A stretch of DNA of 64,000 nucleotides, from assembly GCA_041725935.1 (NCBI GenBank), contig JBGRQD010000004.1, forward strand, positions 186,001-250,000. The letters are read 5' to 3'. Source of the DNA: Marivita sp041725935 (lineage in GTDB: Bacteria > Pseudomonadota > Alphaproteobacteria > Rhodobacterales > Rhodobacteraceae). A model generated the notes under the pieces. It was not told the DNA's origin. It saw only the letters and a program-made list of their open reading frames with translations, and did no database searches. Made by a program: the position numbers and the translations under genes. Shown here piece after piece: positions 33,354-40,504 of the stretch (the first letter of the stretch is position 1; the number at the start of each line of letters is the position of its first letter).

Positions 33354-34366
33354 CACACGGCCTCCTCGGCATAGATATCGGTCCAAAGTTCGTCCAAGGC
33401 CGGTTCCGGGCTTTCGCGGGCGAAATCGGCGCTGGCGTTGACGACGGCCTTGATCTCCTTGTCGATCGCTTTGAGGTCGTCTTCGGTGGCGTGGCCGCCC
33501 TGCAGCAGCATCTCGCGCACATGTTCGATGCAGTCGCGTTCCTCGCGCATCTTCTGGACCTCTTCACGTGTCCGGTACTTCGCCGGGTCGGACATGGAAT
33601 GGCCGCGATAGCGGTAGGTCTTGATTTCGAGGATATAGGGGCCTTTGCCGGACCGGCAGTGTTTGACCGCCTTGTCGCCCGCCGCCTTGACCGCCAGCAC
33701 ATCCATGCCGTCGACCGCTTCGCCGGGGATGCCGAAGGCTTCGCCGCGCGTGTGCAGATCGGGGGTCGAGGTGGAGCGCTTTTGCGCGGTGCCCATGGCG
33801 TATTGGTTGTTTTCAATCACAAAGATTACCGGCAATGCCCAAAGTGCCGCCATGTTGAAGGTCTCGTAGACCTGACCCTGGTTGGCGGCACCATCGCCGA
33901 AATAGGTGAATGTCACGCGGTCATTGCCTTTGTACTTATCGGCAAAGGCCAGACCCGCGCCCAGCGGCACCTGCGCACCGACGATGCCGTGGCCGCCGTA
34001 GAAATGTTTCTCTTTCGAGAACATGTGCATGGAGCCGCCCTTGCCCTTGGAATAGCCGCCCTCGCGCCCCGTCAGTTCGGCCATGACCCCGTTCGGGTCC
34101 ATGCCACAGGCCAGCATGTGCCCGTGGTCGCGGTAGGACGTGATGCGCTTGTCACCTTCTTCGGCGGCGGCTTCGAGCCCGACAACAACGGCTTCCTGAC
34201 CGATATAGAGGTGGCAGAACCCGCCAATCAGGCCCATGCCGTACAGCTGACCTGCCTTTTCCTCGAACCGGCGGATCAGAAGCATGTCGCGGTAATAGGC
34301 TGTCAGGTCCTCTGCTGAGACATTCGGCAAGCTCTCTGCCTTGGCCGATGGTTTGCGTGCCGCCAT
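33353..34366 (-). CDS. pdhA: Pyruvate dehydrogenase E1 alpha subunit
   Basis: Alpha half of the E1 component, 337 residues. The thiamine diphosphate motif is GDGAANQGQVYETFNMAALW, starting at residue 158, ending in the conserved IENNQYAMGT. RYRGHSMSDPAKYR near 270 is the loop that carries the regulatory serine in the mitochondrial enzyme. ATG 34366 follows GGGAGGC. It leads the operon pdhA, coiled-coil, pdhB, DUF5076, pdhC; no lpd follows within the window, so E3 is elsewhere. Confidence 0.96.
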   Translation of the reverse strand: MAARKPSAKAESLPNVSAEDLTAYYRDMLLIRRFEEKAGQLYGMGLIGGFCHLYIGQEAVVVGLEAAAEEGDKRITSYRDHGHMLACGMDPNGVMAELTGREGGYSKGKGGSMHMFSKEKHFYGGHGIVGAQVPLGAGLAFADKYKGNDRVTFTYFGDGAANQGQVYETFNMAALWALPVIFVIENNQYAMGTAQKRSTSTPDLHTRGEAFGIPGEAVDGMDVLAVKAAGDKAVKHCRSGKGPYILEIKTYRYRGHSMSDPAKYRTREEVQKMREERDCIEHVREMLLQGGHATEDDLKAIDKEIKAVVNASADFARESPEPALDELWTDIYAEEAV

Positions 34367-34626
34367 GGGCGCCTCCCTGGAAGAAGTTTAGCGTTAAACT
34401 TTTTCTGAAAGCCTACGATCAACGATCCGTCAAAGGCAAGGGCCGATCTTGGCCACGCGCGGCGCGATTGAGGCCGATTCGACAAATTTGCAAATCCCGA
34501 CACCCCAACTGGCAAGACAATTGCAGGGAGAACGTACGCACTGTTCAGGCCAACCGTACAATAACGGCCGAAATGAGGCGCGTTTTAACAAACCTAGAGA
34601 CATCTAGGCTAAAATGAGGAGAGATT
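34367..34626. promoter_or_regulatory. Divergent promoter region, pdhA and GH-like gene
   Basis: A lower-GC gap serving pdhA leftward and the GH-like gene rightward. It contains ACAAATTTGCAAAT (34484-34497), similar to half of a fatty-acid/carbon regulator site, and CCTAGA-gaca-TCTAGG (34593-34608), a perfect 6-bp inverted repeat 18 bases before the plus-strand ribosome-bound start. ATGAGGCGCG and ATGAGGAGAG repeat at 34573 and 34614. Confidence 0.5.
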
Positions 34627-34665
34627 ATGACTACCTGCTCATTCGGATGCCGCATTTATGCCTGA
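34627..34665 (+). CDS. 12-codon upstream ORF before the GH-like gene
   Basis: ATG at 34627 is preceded by GAGGAGAGATT, the best ribosome-binding site in the area, and reads MTTCSFGCRIYA before TGA at 34663-34665. That stop lies just past the ATG of the large gene (34658) in another frame. It may be a translated leader that re-initiates into the next gene. It might also mark a single-base frameshift that separates the true N-terminus. Neither can be settled here. Confidence 0.4.
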   Translation: MTTCSFGCRIYA

Positions 34666-36424
34666 AATTACACCTTATGGTTTTATGGGATCGCAAGCCT
34701 CGCAAGGGCTGTTTGGCGCCAACGTGCTTGCTACCCGGTCCAACCTGGAACAGGGCGGGGATTATGACCGCCTGATCGAAGAGCTGGGTGTGGGATCGTT
34801 CCGCTATCCGGGCGGGTCGCTCACCGAACGCTATTTCGACATCACTGACCCCAATGCCTCGGTCGTTGCAGACCGGGACACCGGCGAATTGCGCAATTTC
34901 ATCCCGCTGGACGAAGCTTTGGGATACGCGGCCGAAGAAGGCCTGTCCGTCACCATCGTGATCCCGACGCGCAACCTCTTGTCCGAGACAACAGATGCCA
35001 ATGGCGACCGCTTTGCCGCCATCGACGAAGACGCGCTGCGCGGCTTTGTCCGCGATGTGGTCGGCGGTGTGCATGGCGATGCCGAGATCGAAGCGTTCGA
35101 ACTGGGCAATGAATACTGGGGCAGCGGCCAGATGTCGTCGGTCGAATATGGCCGTCTTGCCAGCGAAATGGCCGTCATCGTCAATGACGAACTCAGCCTG
35201 CAGAACTCGGATGCCGACATCATCGTGCAATCCGGCACCAATTTCGATTTCGCGCGCCTGTCGGATCAATATGCCGACATGTCCAGCACCGATATCCTTG
35301 CTGATCTGAATGCCACCTATAACCTGAGCCTTGGCGAAGACAGCCTGTTCAGCTCTGGCGCAGTCGACTGGACCAATGTTGCCAATGAAATGATCCTGTC
35401 CGAATTCGACACCGAGGCAGAACGCGCGGCGGTGGACCAGATCTCCGTCCACGTCTATTCGCGCGGGCAGGTCAACGAAAGCCAGCGCAGCTTTTTCCTC
35501 AACAACACCGATGAGGCATGGGCCGACGTGATCCCCGATGCCCGCATCGCTGTCACCGAATGGAACACCGCCGGGAATAGCGGTTCTCTGGATCGCTCGA
35601 CAGATTTCGGCCTGTTCCAGTCGCACGAGATGATCAACATCATGGAGGAATTCCTCCGTTACGATGTGCAGTCCGCGCATGTCTGGCCGCTGATCCAGAA
35701 CACTCCGAACACGCTCAGCGTCGATGATGGGACGGCGACGCTCACACCCGGTGGCGCGATGTTCAACATGATGCAAGAGGCGCTGCCGGGAAAGGTCGCG
35801 CTTGATCTGACACCTGAGTCCGGCGCTGATACCGAGGTCGAGGAAGACGGGATTTCCCTGCACGGCTTCTGGGAGCCGAACGAACTGCTCTTCTACGTCG
35901 CCGCAACCCAAGAGGGTGGCGCGGATACGGTTGTGGATTTCTCGGAGCTGGTGACCGATGCGGGCCGGGTGGAGATTTCGGTCCTGGGTGTCGCGGATGG
36001 CGCTCCCATCGGGTCCAACAGCTCGGATGCTGTGGTCGAAGCCATCGATCCCGCGCTGGTCCTGTCGGGCACTGATCTGTCGGTACAGATGGATCAGGGT
36101 GAGATCATGCAGGTCCGCATGTTCGACTTCATCCCCTCGCAGGGCTTTCAGGACGTGATCTCGAACGAGTCTCCCGAGTTGCTGCCCGATCCGCTAATTG
36201 ACGATTTCGCCGACGAGACAGAAGCGATGGACCCTGCGCCCGAACCGGCCGGCGTGGACTTTCCCACCGTCGCCGCAACCGAAGGCGCCGCGGAAACCGT
36301 TGCGTTTGAGGAGGCGCAGGCTGTTGCGGATGCCGAGGCCGAGCAAGAGGATGATGATACCGGCGGCATGGCCGATCTCATGATGCTTCTGCCGTTCCTC
36401 GGCATTCTGGCGATGTTCATGTAA
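34658..36424 (+). CDS. GH clan A-like protein with hydrophobic C-terminal tail
   Basis: A 588-residue acidic protein. The N-terminal two thirds look like a (beta/alpha)8 glycosidase of clan A (arabinofuranosidase/GH39/GH79-like): FRYPGGSLTERYFD, FELGNEYWGSG with Glu152 as likely acid/base after Asn151, SVHVYSRG with His265, and IAVTEWNTAGN with Glu301 as likely nucleophile. A beta-sandwich-like part follows, then an acidic Glu/Asp/Pro/Ala linker, and the protein ends in a 15-residue hydrophobic tail, LMMLLPFLGILAMFM. There is no N-terminal signal. The tail might be a type I secretion or membrane anchor signal. The ATG has only a weak GGA site; a coupled upstream ORF precedes it. Confidence 0.72.
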   Translation: MPEITPYGFMGSQASQGLFGANVLATRSNLEQGGDYDRLIEELGVGSFRYPGGSLTERYFDITDPNASVVADRDTGELRNFIPLDEALGYAAEEGLSVTIVIPTRNLLSETTDANGDRFAAIDEDALRGFVRDVVGGVHGDAEIEAFELGNEYWGSGQMSSVEYGRLASEMAVIVNDELSLQNSDADIIVQSGTNFDFARLSDQYADMSSTDILADLNATYNLSLGEDSLFSSGAVDWTNVANEMILSEFDTEAERAAVDQISVHVYSRGQVNESQRSFFLNNTDEAWADVIPDARIAVTEWNTAGNSGSLDRSTDFGLFQSHEMINIMEEFLRYDVQSAHVWPLIQNTPNTLSVDDGTATLTPGGAMFNMMQEALPGKVALDLTPESGADTEVEEDGISLHGFWEPNELLFYVAATQEGGADTVVDFSELVTDAGRVEISVLGVADGAPIGSNSSDAVVEAIDPALVLSGTDLSVQMDQGEIMQVRMFDFIPSQGFQDVISNESPELLPDPLIDDFADETEAMDPAPEPAGVDFPTVAATEGAAETVAFEEAQAVADAEAEQEDDDTGGMADLMMLLPFLGILAMFM

Positions 36425-36431
36425 ACGGGCA

Positions 36432-36458
36432 GGGGCCGTGATAGCGCGGCCCCGGTTT
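36432..36458 (+). terminator. Hairpin at the end of the GH-like gene
   Basis: GGGGCCG (36432-36438) pairs with CGGCCCC (36447-36453), followed by GGTTT. It lies between the convergent GH-like and ftsB-like genes and could stop transcripts from either side. The T-run is short. Confidence 0.55.
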
Positions 36459-36469
36459 CCCAATCAGTG

Positions 36470-36772
36470 TCAGCGCACGACGATTTCGTCGGTGCGGATC
36501 ATCCCCAGCATGTCGCGGGCGCGTTCGTCCAGCAGGTCGAGGTCCAGATAGGTGTCCGACAGGCGGCGGGTGAGGTTCTCCATCCGCACCAGTTCGACCT
36601 GCAATTCCGCAAGCTCGGCTTCGAGCGTGCGGGTCTCGACTTCAATCTCGGCGCGACGGAACACGCCGTAATCCCCCTGCACAGCGGCAAAGATGAAATA
36701 GGCGCCGACACAGAACGATCCTGCGAAGAACACAAGCCCTCCAAGGGCCGGTCGTGTGCTGTTTTGGGTCAT
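36470..36772 (-). CDS. Septum formation initiator (FtsB/DivIC-like)
   Basis: A 100-residue single-pass inner-membrane protein. After a short N-terminus (TQNSTRPALGG) comes one membrane helix (LVFFAGSFCVGAYFIFAAV), then a coiled coil (EIEVETRTLEAELAELQVEL) typical of FtsB/DivIC proteins that join FtsL and FtsQ at the division site. The C-terminal RARDMLGMIRTDEIVV is conserved in the family. The ATG at 36772 has AGAGG six bases ahead; ATG 36775 and a GTG at 36805 are alternatives. It is near pdhA in many alphaproteobacteria; here it follows pgk. Confidence 0.87.
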   Translation of the reverse strand: MTQNSTRPALGGLVFFAGSFCVGAYFIFAAVQGDYGVFRRAEIEVETRTLEAELAELQVELVRMENLTRRLSDTYLDLDLLDERARDMLGMIRTDEIVVR

Positions 36773-36821
36773 CATCTGCCTCTGATCATGCCTCTTTTCG
36801 GGCACGTGTTTTCACCCTGTC

Positions 36822-36860
36822 ACAGGGGATTTGCCAAGGGAATCCCCTGTTTTCATTTTT
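36822..36860 (+). terminator. Strong plus-strand terminator between pgk and ftsB-like
   Basis: ACAGGGGATT (36822-36831) pairs perfectly over 10 bp with AATCCCCTGT (36841-36850), followed by TTTCATTTTT on the plus strand. The genes here run on the minus strand, where no T-run follows. So it would stop plus-strand transcripts that run antisense through the ftsB-like gene. Confidence 0.7.
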
Positions 36861-36914
36861 CTGCGAAAGCTGCAGGAAACCGCGCATCTGTTGCCGCGCG
36901 GACTCGCCTTTGGG

Positions 36915-38090
36915 TCAGCCCAGTGCCGCGACACCCGGCAGGGTCTTGCCTTCCATCCATTCGAGGAACGCGCCGCCAGCGGTTGAAATATAGGTGAACC
37001 CTGCCGCCGCATCCGCCTTGTTCAGCGCCGCCACCGTATCGCCCCCCCCCGCGACCGAGACCAGCTTTCCGGACCGGCTCAACCCAGCCGCATAAGCCGC
37101 CGCTGCATTGGTCGCTGCATCAAAGGGCGCGATTTCGAACGCCCCCAGAGGCCCGTTCCAGATCAAGGTGCGCGCGCGGTCCAACGCCTGGCAGATATGC
37201 GCCACGCTTTCCGGCCCTGCATCGAGGATCATCGCGTCTGCCGGGCAATTCTCGGTCTTGACGGTTTCCGATGCGGCCCCCGCCTTGAACTCGCGCGCCA
37301 CAACCACGTCGCGCGGCAAGAGCAGTTCGCAGCCTGTTGTCATGGCCTTTTCGGCAATGGCGCGGGCGGTGTCGGCCAGATCGTGTTCACAGAGCGACTT
37401 GCCCACATCCACGCCTTGCGCTGCCAGAAACGTATTGGCCATGCCGCCGCCGATCACGAGGATGTCGACCTTTTCCACGAGGTTCGACAGCAGGTCGAGC
37501 TTGGTCGACACTTTCGCACCGCCGACCACGGCCACCACGGGACGCTGTGGATTGCTCAGCGCCGCTTCGAGCGCCCGCAGTTCCGCCTCCATCAAGCGAC
37601 CCGCGCAGGACGGCAACAGATGCGCCACGCCGGTGGTCGAGGCATGGGCGCGATGTGCGGCTGAAAAGGCGTCGTTGCAGAACACGTCCCCCAGCGAGGC
37701 AAGGAATTCTGCCATCTTGGGGTCGTTCGCCTCTTCCATCGGGGAAAACCGGGTGTTTTCCACCAGCACCACCGTGTTTGCGGGCAGGGCGTCGATTTCG
37801 GCCCGAGATGGGCGCTCGATGAAATGAACACTCCGGCCCAGTGCCTCTTCCAGCGCGGGCTGCACCAGACGCAGGCTCATCTCGGGATCGGGTTTGCCCT
37901 TGGGCCGCCCGAAATGCGCCAGCAGGATCGGGGTGCCGCCTTGATCGAGGATATCCGTGATCGTCGGCACGATGCGCGTGATCCTTGTGTCATCGGTGAC
38001 CACGCCATTTTCCAGCGGTACGTTGATATCGACCCGCGTCAGCACGCGCTTGCCCGCAAGGTCCATGTCGTCGAGCGTTTTCCAGGTCAT
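36915..38090 (-). CDS. pgk: Phosphoglycerate kinase
   Basis: Glycolytic/gluconeogenic enzyme, 1,3-bisphosphoglycerate plus ADP to 3-phosphoglycerate plus ATP. At 391 residues it is full length. RVDINVPLENGVVTDDTRI is the family signature near residue 20. HFGRPKGKPDP, VVGGAKVSTKLDLL, NGPLGAFE and the nucleotide loop VAGGGDTVAA are present. The three glycines of that loop are coded by a run of nine G (C on the plus strand, 37042-37050). ATG follows GGAGGGGCAC. It is the only sugar-phosphate gene here; gap and fba are not adjacent. Confidence 0.97.
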   Translation of the reverse strand: MTWKTLDDMDLAGKRVLTRVDINVPLENGVVTDDTRITRIVPTITDILDQGGTPILLAHFGRPKGKPDPEMSLRLVQPALEEALGRSVHFIERPSRAEIDALPANTVVLVENTRFSPMEEANDPKMAEFLASLGDVFCNDAFSAAHRAHASTTGVAHLLPSCAGRLMEAELRALEAALSNPQRPVVAVVGGAKVSTKLDLLSNLVEKVDILVIGGGMANTFLAAQGVDVGKSLCEHDLADTARAIAEKAMTTGCELLLPRDVVVAREFKAGAASETVKTENCPADAMILDAGPESVAHICQALDRARTLIWNGPLGAFEIAPFDAATNAAAAYAAGLSRSGKLVSVAGGGDTVAALNKADAAAGFTYISTAGGAFLEWMEGKTLPGVAALG

Positions 38091-38215
38091 GTGCCCCTCC
38101 TGTTTGGTCTGTCCACCGTGATGGCGGGGTGCGACGCCGAGGTCAATGCGGTCCTTGGCAATCGGCGAGCCGCGCTTTAAGTCTTGCGACGACTTTTCAA
38201 TTCAAGGAGCACGGC

Positions 38216-38722
38216 ATGGCCGAGATCAAAGACCCCGAGAACACGATCCTGATGGAGCTCAAGGACGGAACCGTCACCATCGAACTGCTGCCGGACGTGG
38301 CCCCGAAACATGCCGAGCGCATGAAGGAACTGGCGCGGTCGGGTGCCTATGACAACGTGTGTTTCCACCGGGTGATCGACGGGTTCATGGCGCAGACCGG
38401 CGACGTGGAACATGGCGACATGGAAGACGGCTTCAACATCCGTCGCGCGGGCACGGGCGGGTCTAACCTGCCGGACCTGCCGGCCGAATTCTCCAAGCTG
38501 CCACATGACCGTGGCACGCTGGGTGCCGCCCGGTCGCAGAACCCGAATTCCGCCAATTCGCAGTTCTTCATAAACTTCTCGGACAACCATTTCCTGAACG
38601 GTCAGTACACGGTCTATGGCCGCGTGATTTCCGGCATGGAGCATGTCGACGCGATCACCCGTGGCGAGCCGCCCGCGAGCCCGGACCGGATGGTGTCGGT
38701 CAAGGTGGCCGCAGATGCGTAA
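38216..38722 (+). CDS. ppiB: Cytoplasmic cyclophilin-type peptidyl-prolyl isomerase
   Basis: A 168-residue cyclophilin that speeds proline cis-trans isomerisation. Core motifs are YDNVCFHRVIDGFMAQTGD (Arg in FHRVI and the Phe/Met/Gln of the active site), SQNPNSANSQFFINF and FLNGQYTVYGRVISGM. No signal peptide is present; it starts AEIKDPENTILMELKDG. ATG 38216 has AAGGAG seven bases upstream. Its stop overlaps the next cyclophilin start by 8 bases, so the two are co-translated. The divergent neighbour is pgk. Confidence 0.95.
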   Translation: MAEIKDPENTILMELKDGTVTIELLPDVAPKHAERMKELARSGAYDNVCFHRVIDGFMAQTGDVEHGDMEDGFNIRRAGTGGSNLPDLPAEFSKLPHDRGTLGAARSQNPNSANSQFFINFSDNHFLNGQYTVYGRVISGMEHVDAITRGEPPASPDRMVSVKVAADA

Positions 38723-39263
38723 GCTGGCATTTGTCTTTTCGCTGATGGCGTCCCCCGCTCTGGCCACCGGTCTGCAGATCGAGGTCGCGGGCGAAGCCAA
38801 TGGCACCGTGACCATCGACCTGCTCGAGGATGTCGCTCCGCAGCATGTCGCACAGATCACCGCGCTGGCGGAAGAGGGGGCTTATGACGGCGTGGTCTTT
38901 CACCGCGTGATCGACGGCTTCATGGCGCAGACCGGGGATGTGGAATTCGGCAAGCTCGACGGTGGTGACATGGGGATGGCCGGACGTGGCGGCTCGGACC
39001 GTCCCGACCTGCCGGCCGAGTTTTCCGACCTGCCGTTTGATCGGGGTGTCGTCGGCATGGCGCGCTCGCAGAACCCGAACTCGGCCAATTCGCAGTTCTT
39101 CATCATGTTCGACGCGGGTTATTTCCTGAACGGGGAATACACTGTCGTCGGCACCGTGACTGACGGTATGGACGTGGTCGACGCCATCAAGCGTGGCGAA
39201 GGCCGCAACGGCGCGGTGGTCGGCCAACCCGATGTCATGTCGGATGTGACCGTCATCGAGTAA
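38715..39263 (+). CDS. Exported cyclophilin-type peptidyl-prolyl isomerase
   Basis: A second cyclophilin, 182 residues, with an N-terminal signal (MRKLAFVFSLMASPALA, cleavage about residue 17-18), so it should work in the periplasm like PpiA. It keeps YDGVVFHRVIDGFMAQTGD, SQNPNSANSQFFIMF and FLNGEYTVVGTVTDGM. The similarity to the gene just upstream suggests a tandem duplication with a gained signal. It starts inside the end of that gene (8-base overlap ATGCGTAA). Confidence 0.94.
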   Translation: MRKLAFVFSLMASPALATGLQIEVAGEANGTVTIDLLEDVAPQHVAQITALAEEGAYDGVVFHRVIDGFMAQTGDVEFGKLDGGDMGMAGRGGSDRPDLPAEFSDLPFDRGVVGMARSQNPNSANSQFFIMFDAGYFLNGEYTVVGTVTDGMDVVDAIKRGEGRNGAVVGQPDVMSDVTVIE

Positions 39264-39508
39264 GGAACATGTGCGCGGCCCTTCGGGGCCACGCGCAGGT
39301 TCGAGCCGCCGCCGCCTGTGGCGGCCGCGGCCATGGGCGCGCTTTGGCAGGTTTCGCCCATGACCCGGTGCTTTGCGGCTTTGCAGCGCTGCGTTTGCAT
39401 ATTTGCAAAGAGAAGAAGCAGGGGTCGCGCGCAGTCACGGCTGCGTGTGTCGGGCTGTGCAGGGACGACGCTTTGCGGCACAGTAAGCGCATCGGGGGAG
39501 TGTGTCCT
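39264..39508 (+). other. Intergenic region with hairpin and repeat copy F
   Basis: No gene is supported. A hairpin, GCGCGGCC with GGCCACGCGC around 39270-39297, probably ends the cyclophilin operon. At 39391-39424 lies a diverged copy of the dispersed core (GCGTTTGCATATTTGCAAAG then AGAAGAAGCAGGGG). The last 80 bases should contain the promoter of the DUF3179 gene. Confidence 0.5.
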
Positions 39509-40474
39509 ATGCGTGGTCCGGTCTTGTCGTTTTTCTTTGCAATGATCCTTGCGACTTCGGCGCTGGCCAGTCCCGAGTTCTGGCGGAATGAATGGCCGCA
39601 GACGAATTTCGAGAAAACGACGGTGCCCAGCTGGGTCGAGATCATCTCGGGTGGTCCGCCCAAGGACGGCATTCCCGCGATCGACGATCCGTCTTTCGTG
39701 CGCGCCTCGGGCAAGACGGGGATCAATCCCACCGAGCCGGTGATCACGCTCGAGATAGGCGGAGAGGCGCGCGCTTATCCCATTCGCTACCTGACATGGC
39801 ATGAGATCGTGAACGATGTCGTTGAAGGCGTGCCGGTGGCTGTAACGTTCTGTCCGCTGTGCAATTCGGCGCTGAGCTTTGACCGGCGGGTGGATGGCCG
39901 TGTCCTGAGCTTTGGCGTGTCGGGCAAGCTGCGCCATTCGGACATGATCATGTATGACCGAGAGACGGAAAGCTGGTGGCAGCAGGCCATTGGCGAGGCC
40001 GTTGTCGGAGAGTTGACCGGCGCCGAATTGACAACTTTGCCCAGCTGGATGGAAAGCTGGGCCGAGTTCACCGCGCGTCATCCTGACGGTCTGGTGATGG
40101 CAGAGCCTGCGTTCAACCGCGATTACGGACGCAACCCCTATCAGGGCTACGACACATCGGGGCGGCCGTTCCTCTATTCGGGCGAGCTTCCTCCGCATGG
40201 CATCGACGCCTTGGCGCGGGTGGTGCGTGTTGGCGATCGCGCCTGGCCGATGGAGCGTCTGGCCCGTGAAGGCGAAGTGCGCGAGGCGGGCGTGGTGATT
40301 TCATGGCGGGCTGGTCAGGCGTCAGCGCTGGACACCGCACGGATAGGCGCGGGACGCGATGTGGGATCGATCCGGGTGCGCGACGGACAGGGGCGGGACC
40401 TGCCGCATGACCTGATGTTCGCCTTTGCTTATCACGCCTTCTGGCCGGATGGGACGTGGATGCTGGGGAACTGA
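39509..40474 (+). CDS. DUF3179 domain exported protein
   Basis: A 321-residue protein with a signal peptide (MRGPVLSFFFAMILATSALA, cleavage near 20). The rest is the DUF3179 domain: RAYPIRYLTWHEIVND, TFCPLCNSALSFDRRV with a Cys-x2-Cys pair, GVSGKLRHSDMIMYDRE, SWWQQAIGEAVVG and the C-terminal FAFAYHAFWPDGTW. Function of the family is unknown to me; the Cys pair and His/Asp pattern hint at metal or heme binding. ATG 39509 has GGGGGAG eight bases upstream. It stands alone and is closed by a two-way terminator. Confidence 0.88.
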   Translation: MRGPVLSFFFAMILATSALASPEFWRNEWPQTNFEKTTVPSWVEIISGGPPKDGIPAIDDPSFVRASGKTGINPTEPVITLEIGGEARAYPIRYLTWHEIVNDVVEGVPVAVTFCPLCNSALSFDRRVDGRVLSFGVSGKLRHSDMIMYDRETESWWQQAIGEAVVGELTGAELTTLPSWMESWAEFTARHPDGLVMAEPAFNRDYGRNPYQGYDTSGRPFLYSGELPPHGIDALARVVRVGDRAWPMERLAREGEVREAGVVISWRAGQASALDTARIGAGRDVGSIRVRDGQGRDLPHDLMFAFAYHAFWPDGTWMLGN

Positions 40475-40498
40475 CCCGGCGCTTGTCGCGCGCCGGGT
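40474..40498. terminator. Bidirectional hairpin between DUF3179 gene and tyrS
   Basis: ACCCGGCGC (40474-40482) and GCGCCGGGT (40490-40498) form a perfect 9-bp stem with a 7-base loop in a 30-base convergent gap. No T-run is present, but the placement fits shared termination. Confidence 0.65.
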
Positions 40499-40504
40499 CC
40501 GGTG

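Noticed and set aside
39394..39409. TTTGCATATTTGCAAA as a carbon-metabolism regulator operator
   Set aside because: The stretch aligns with the dispersed intergenic element, tail included, so repeat membership explains it better.
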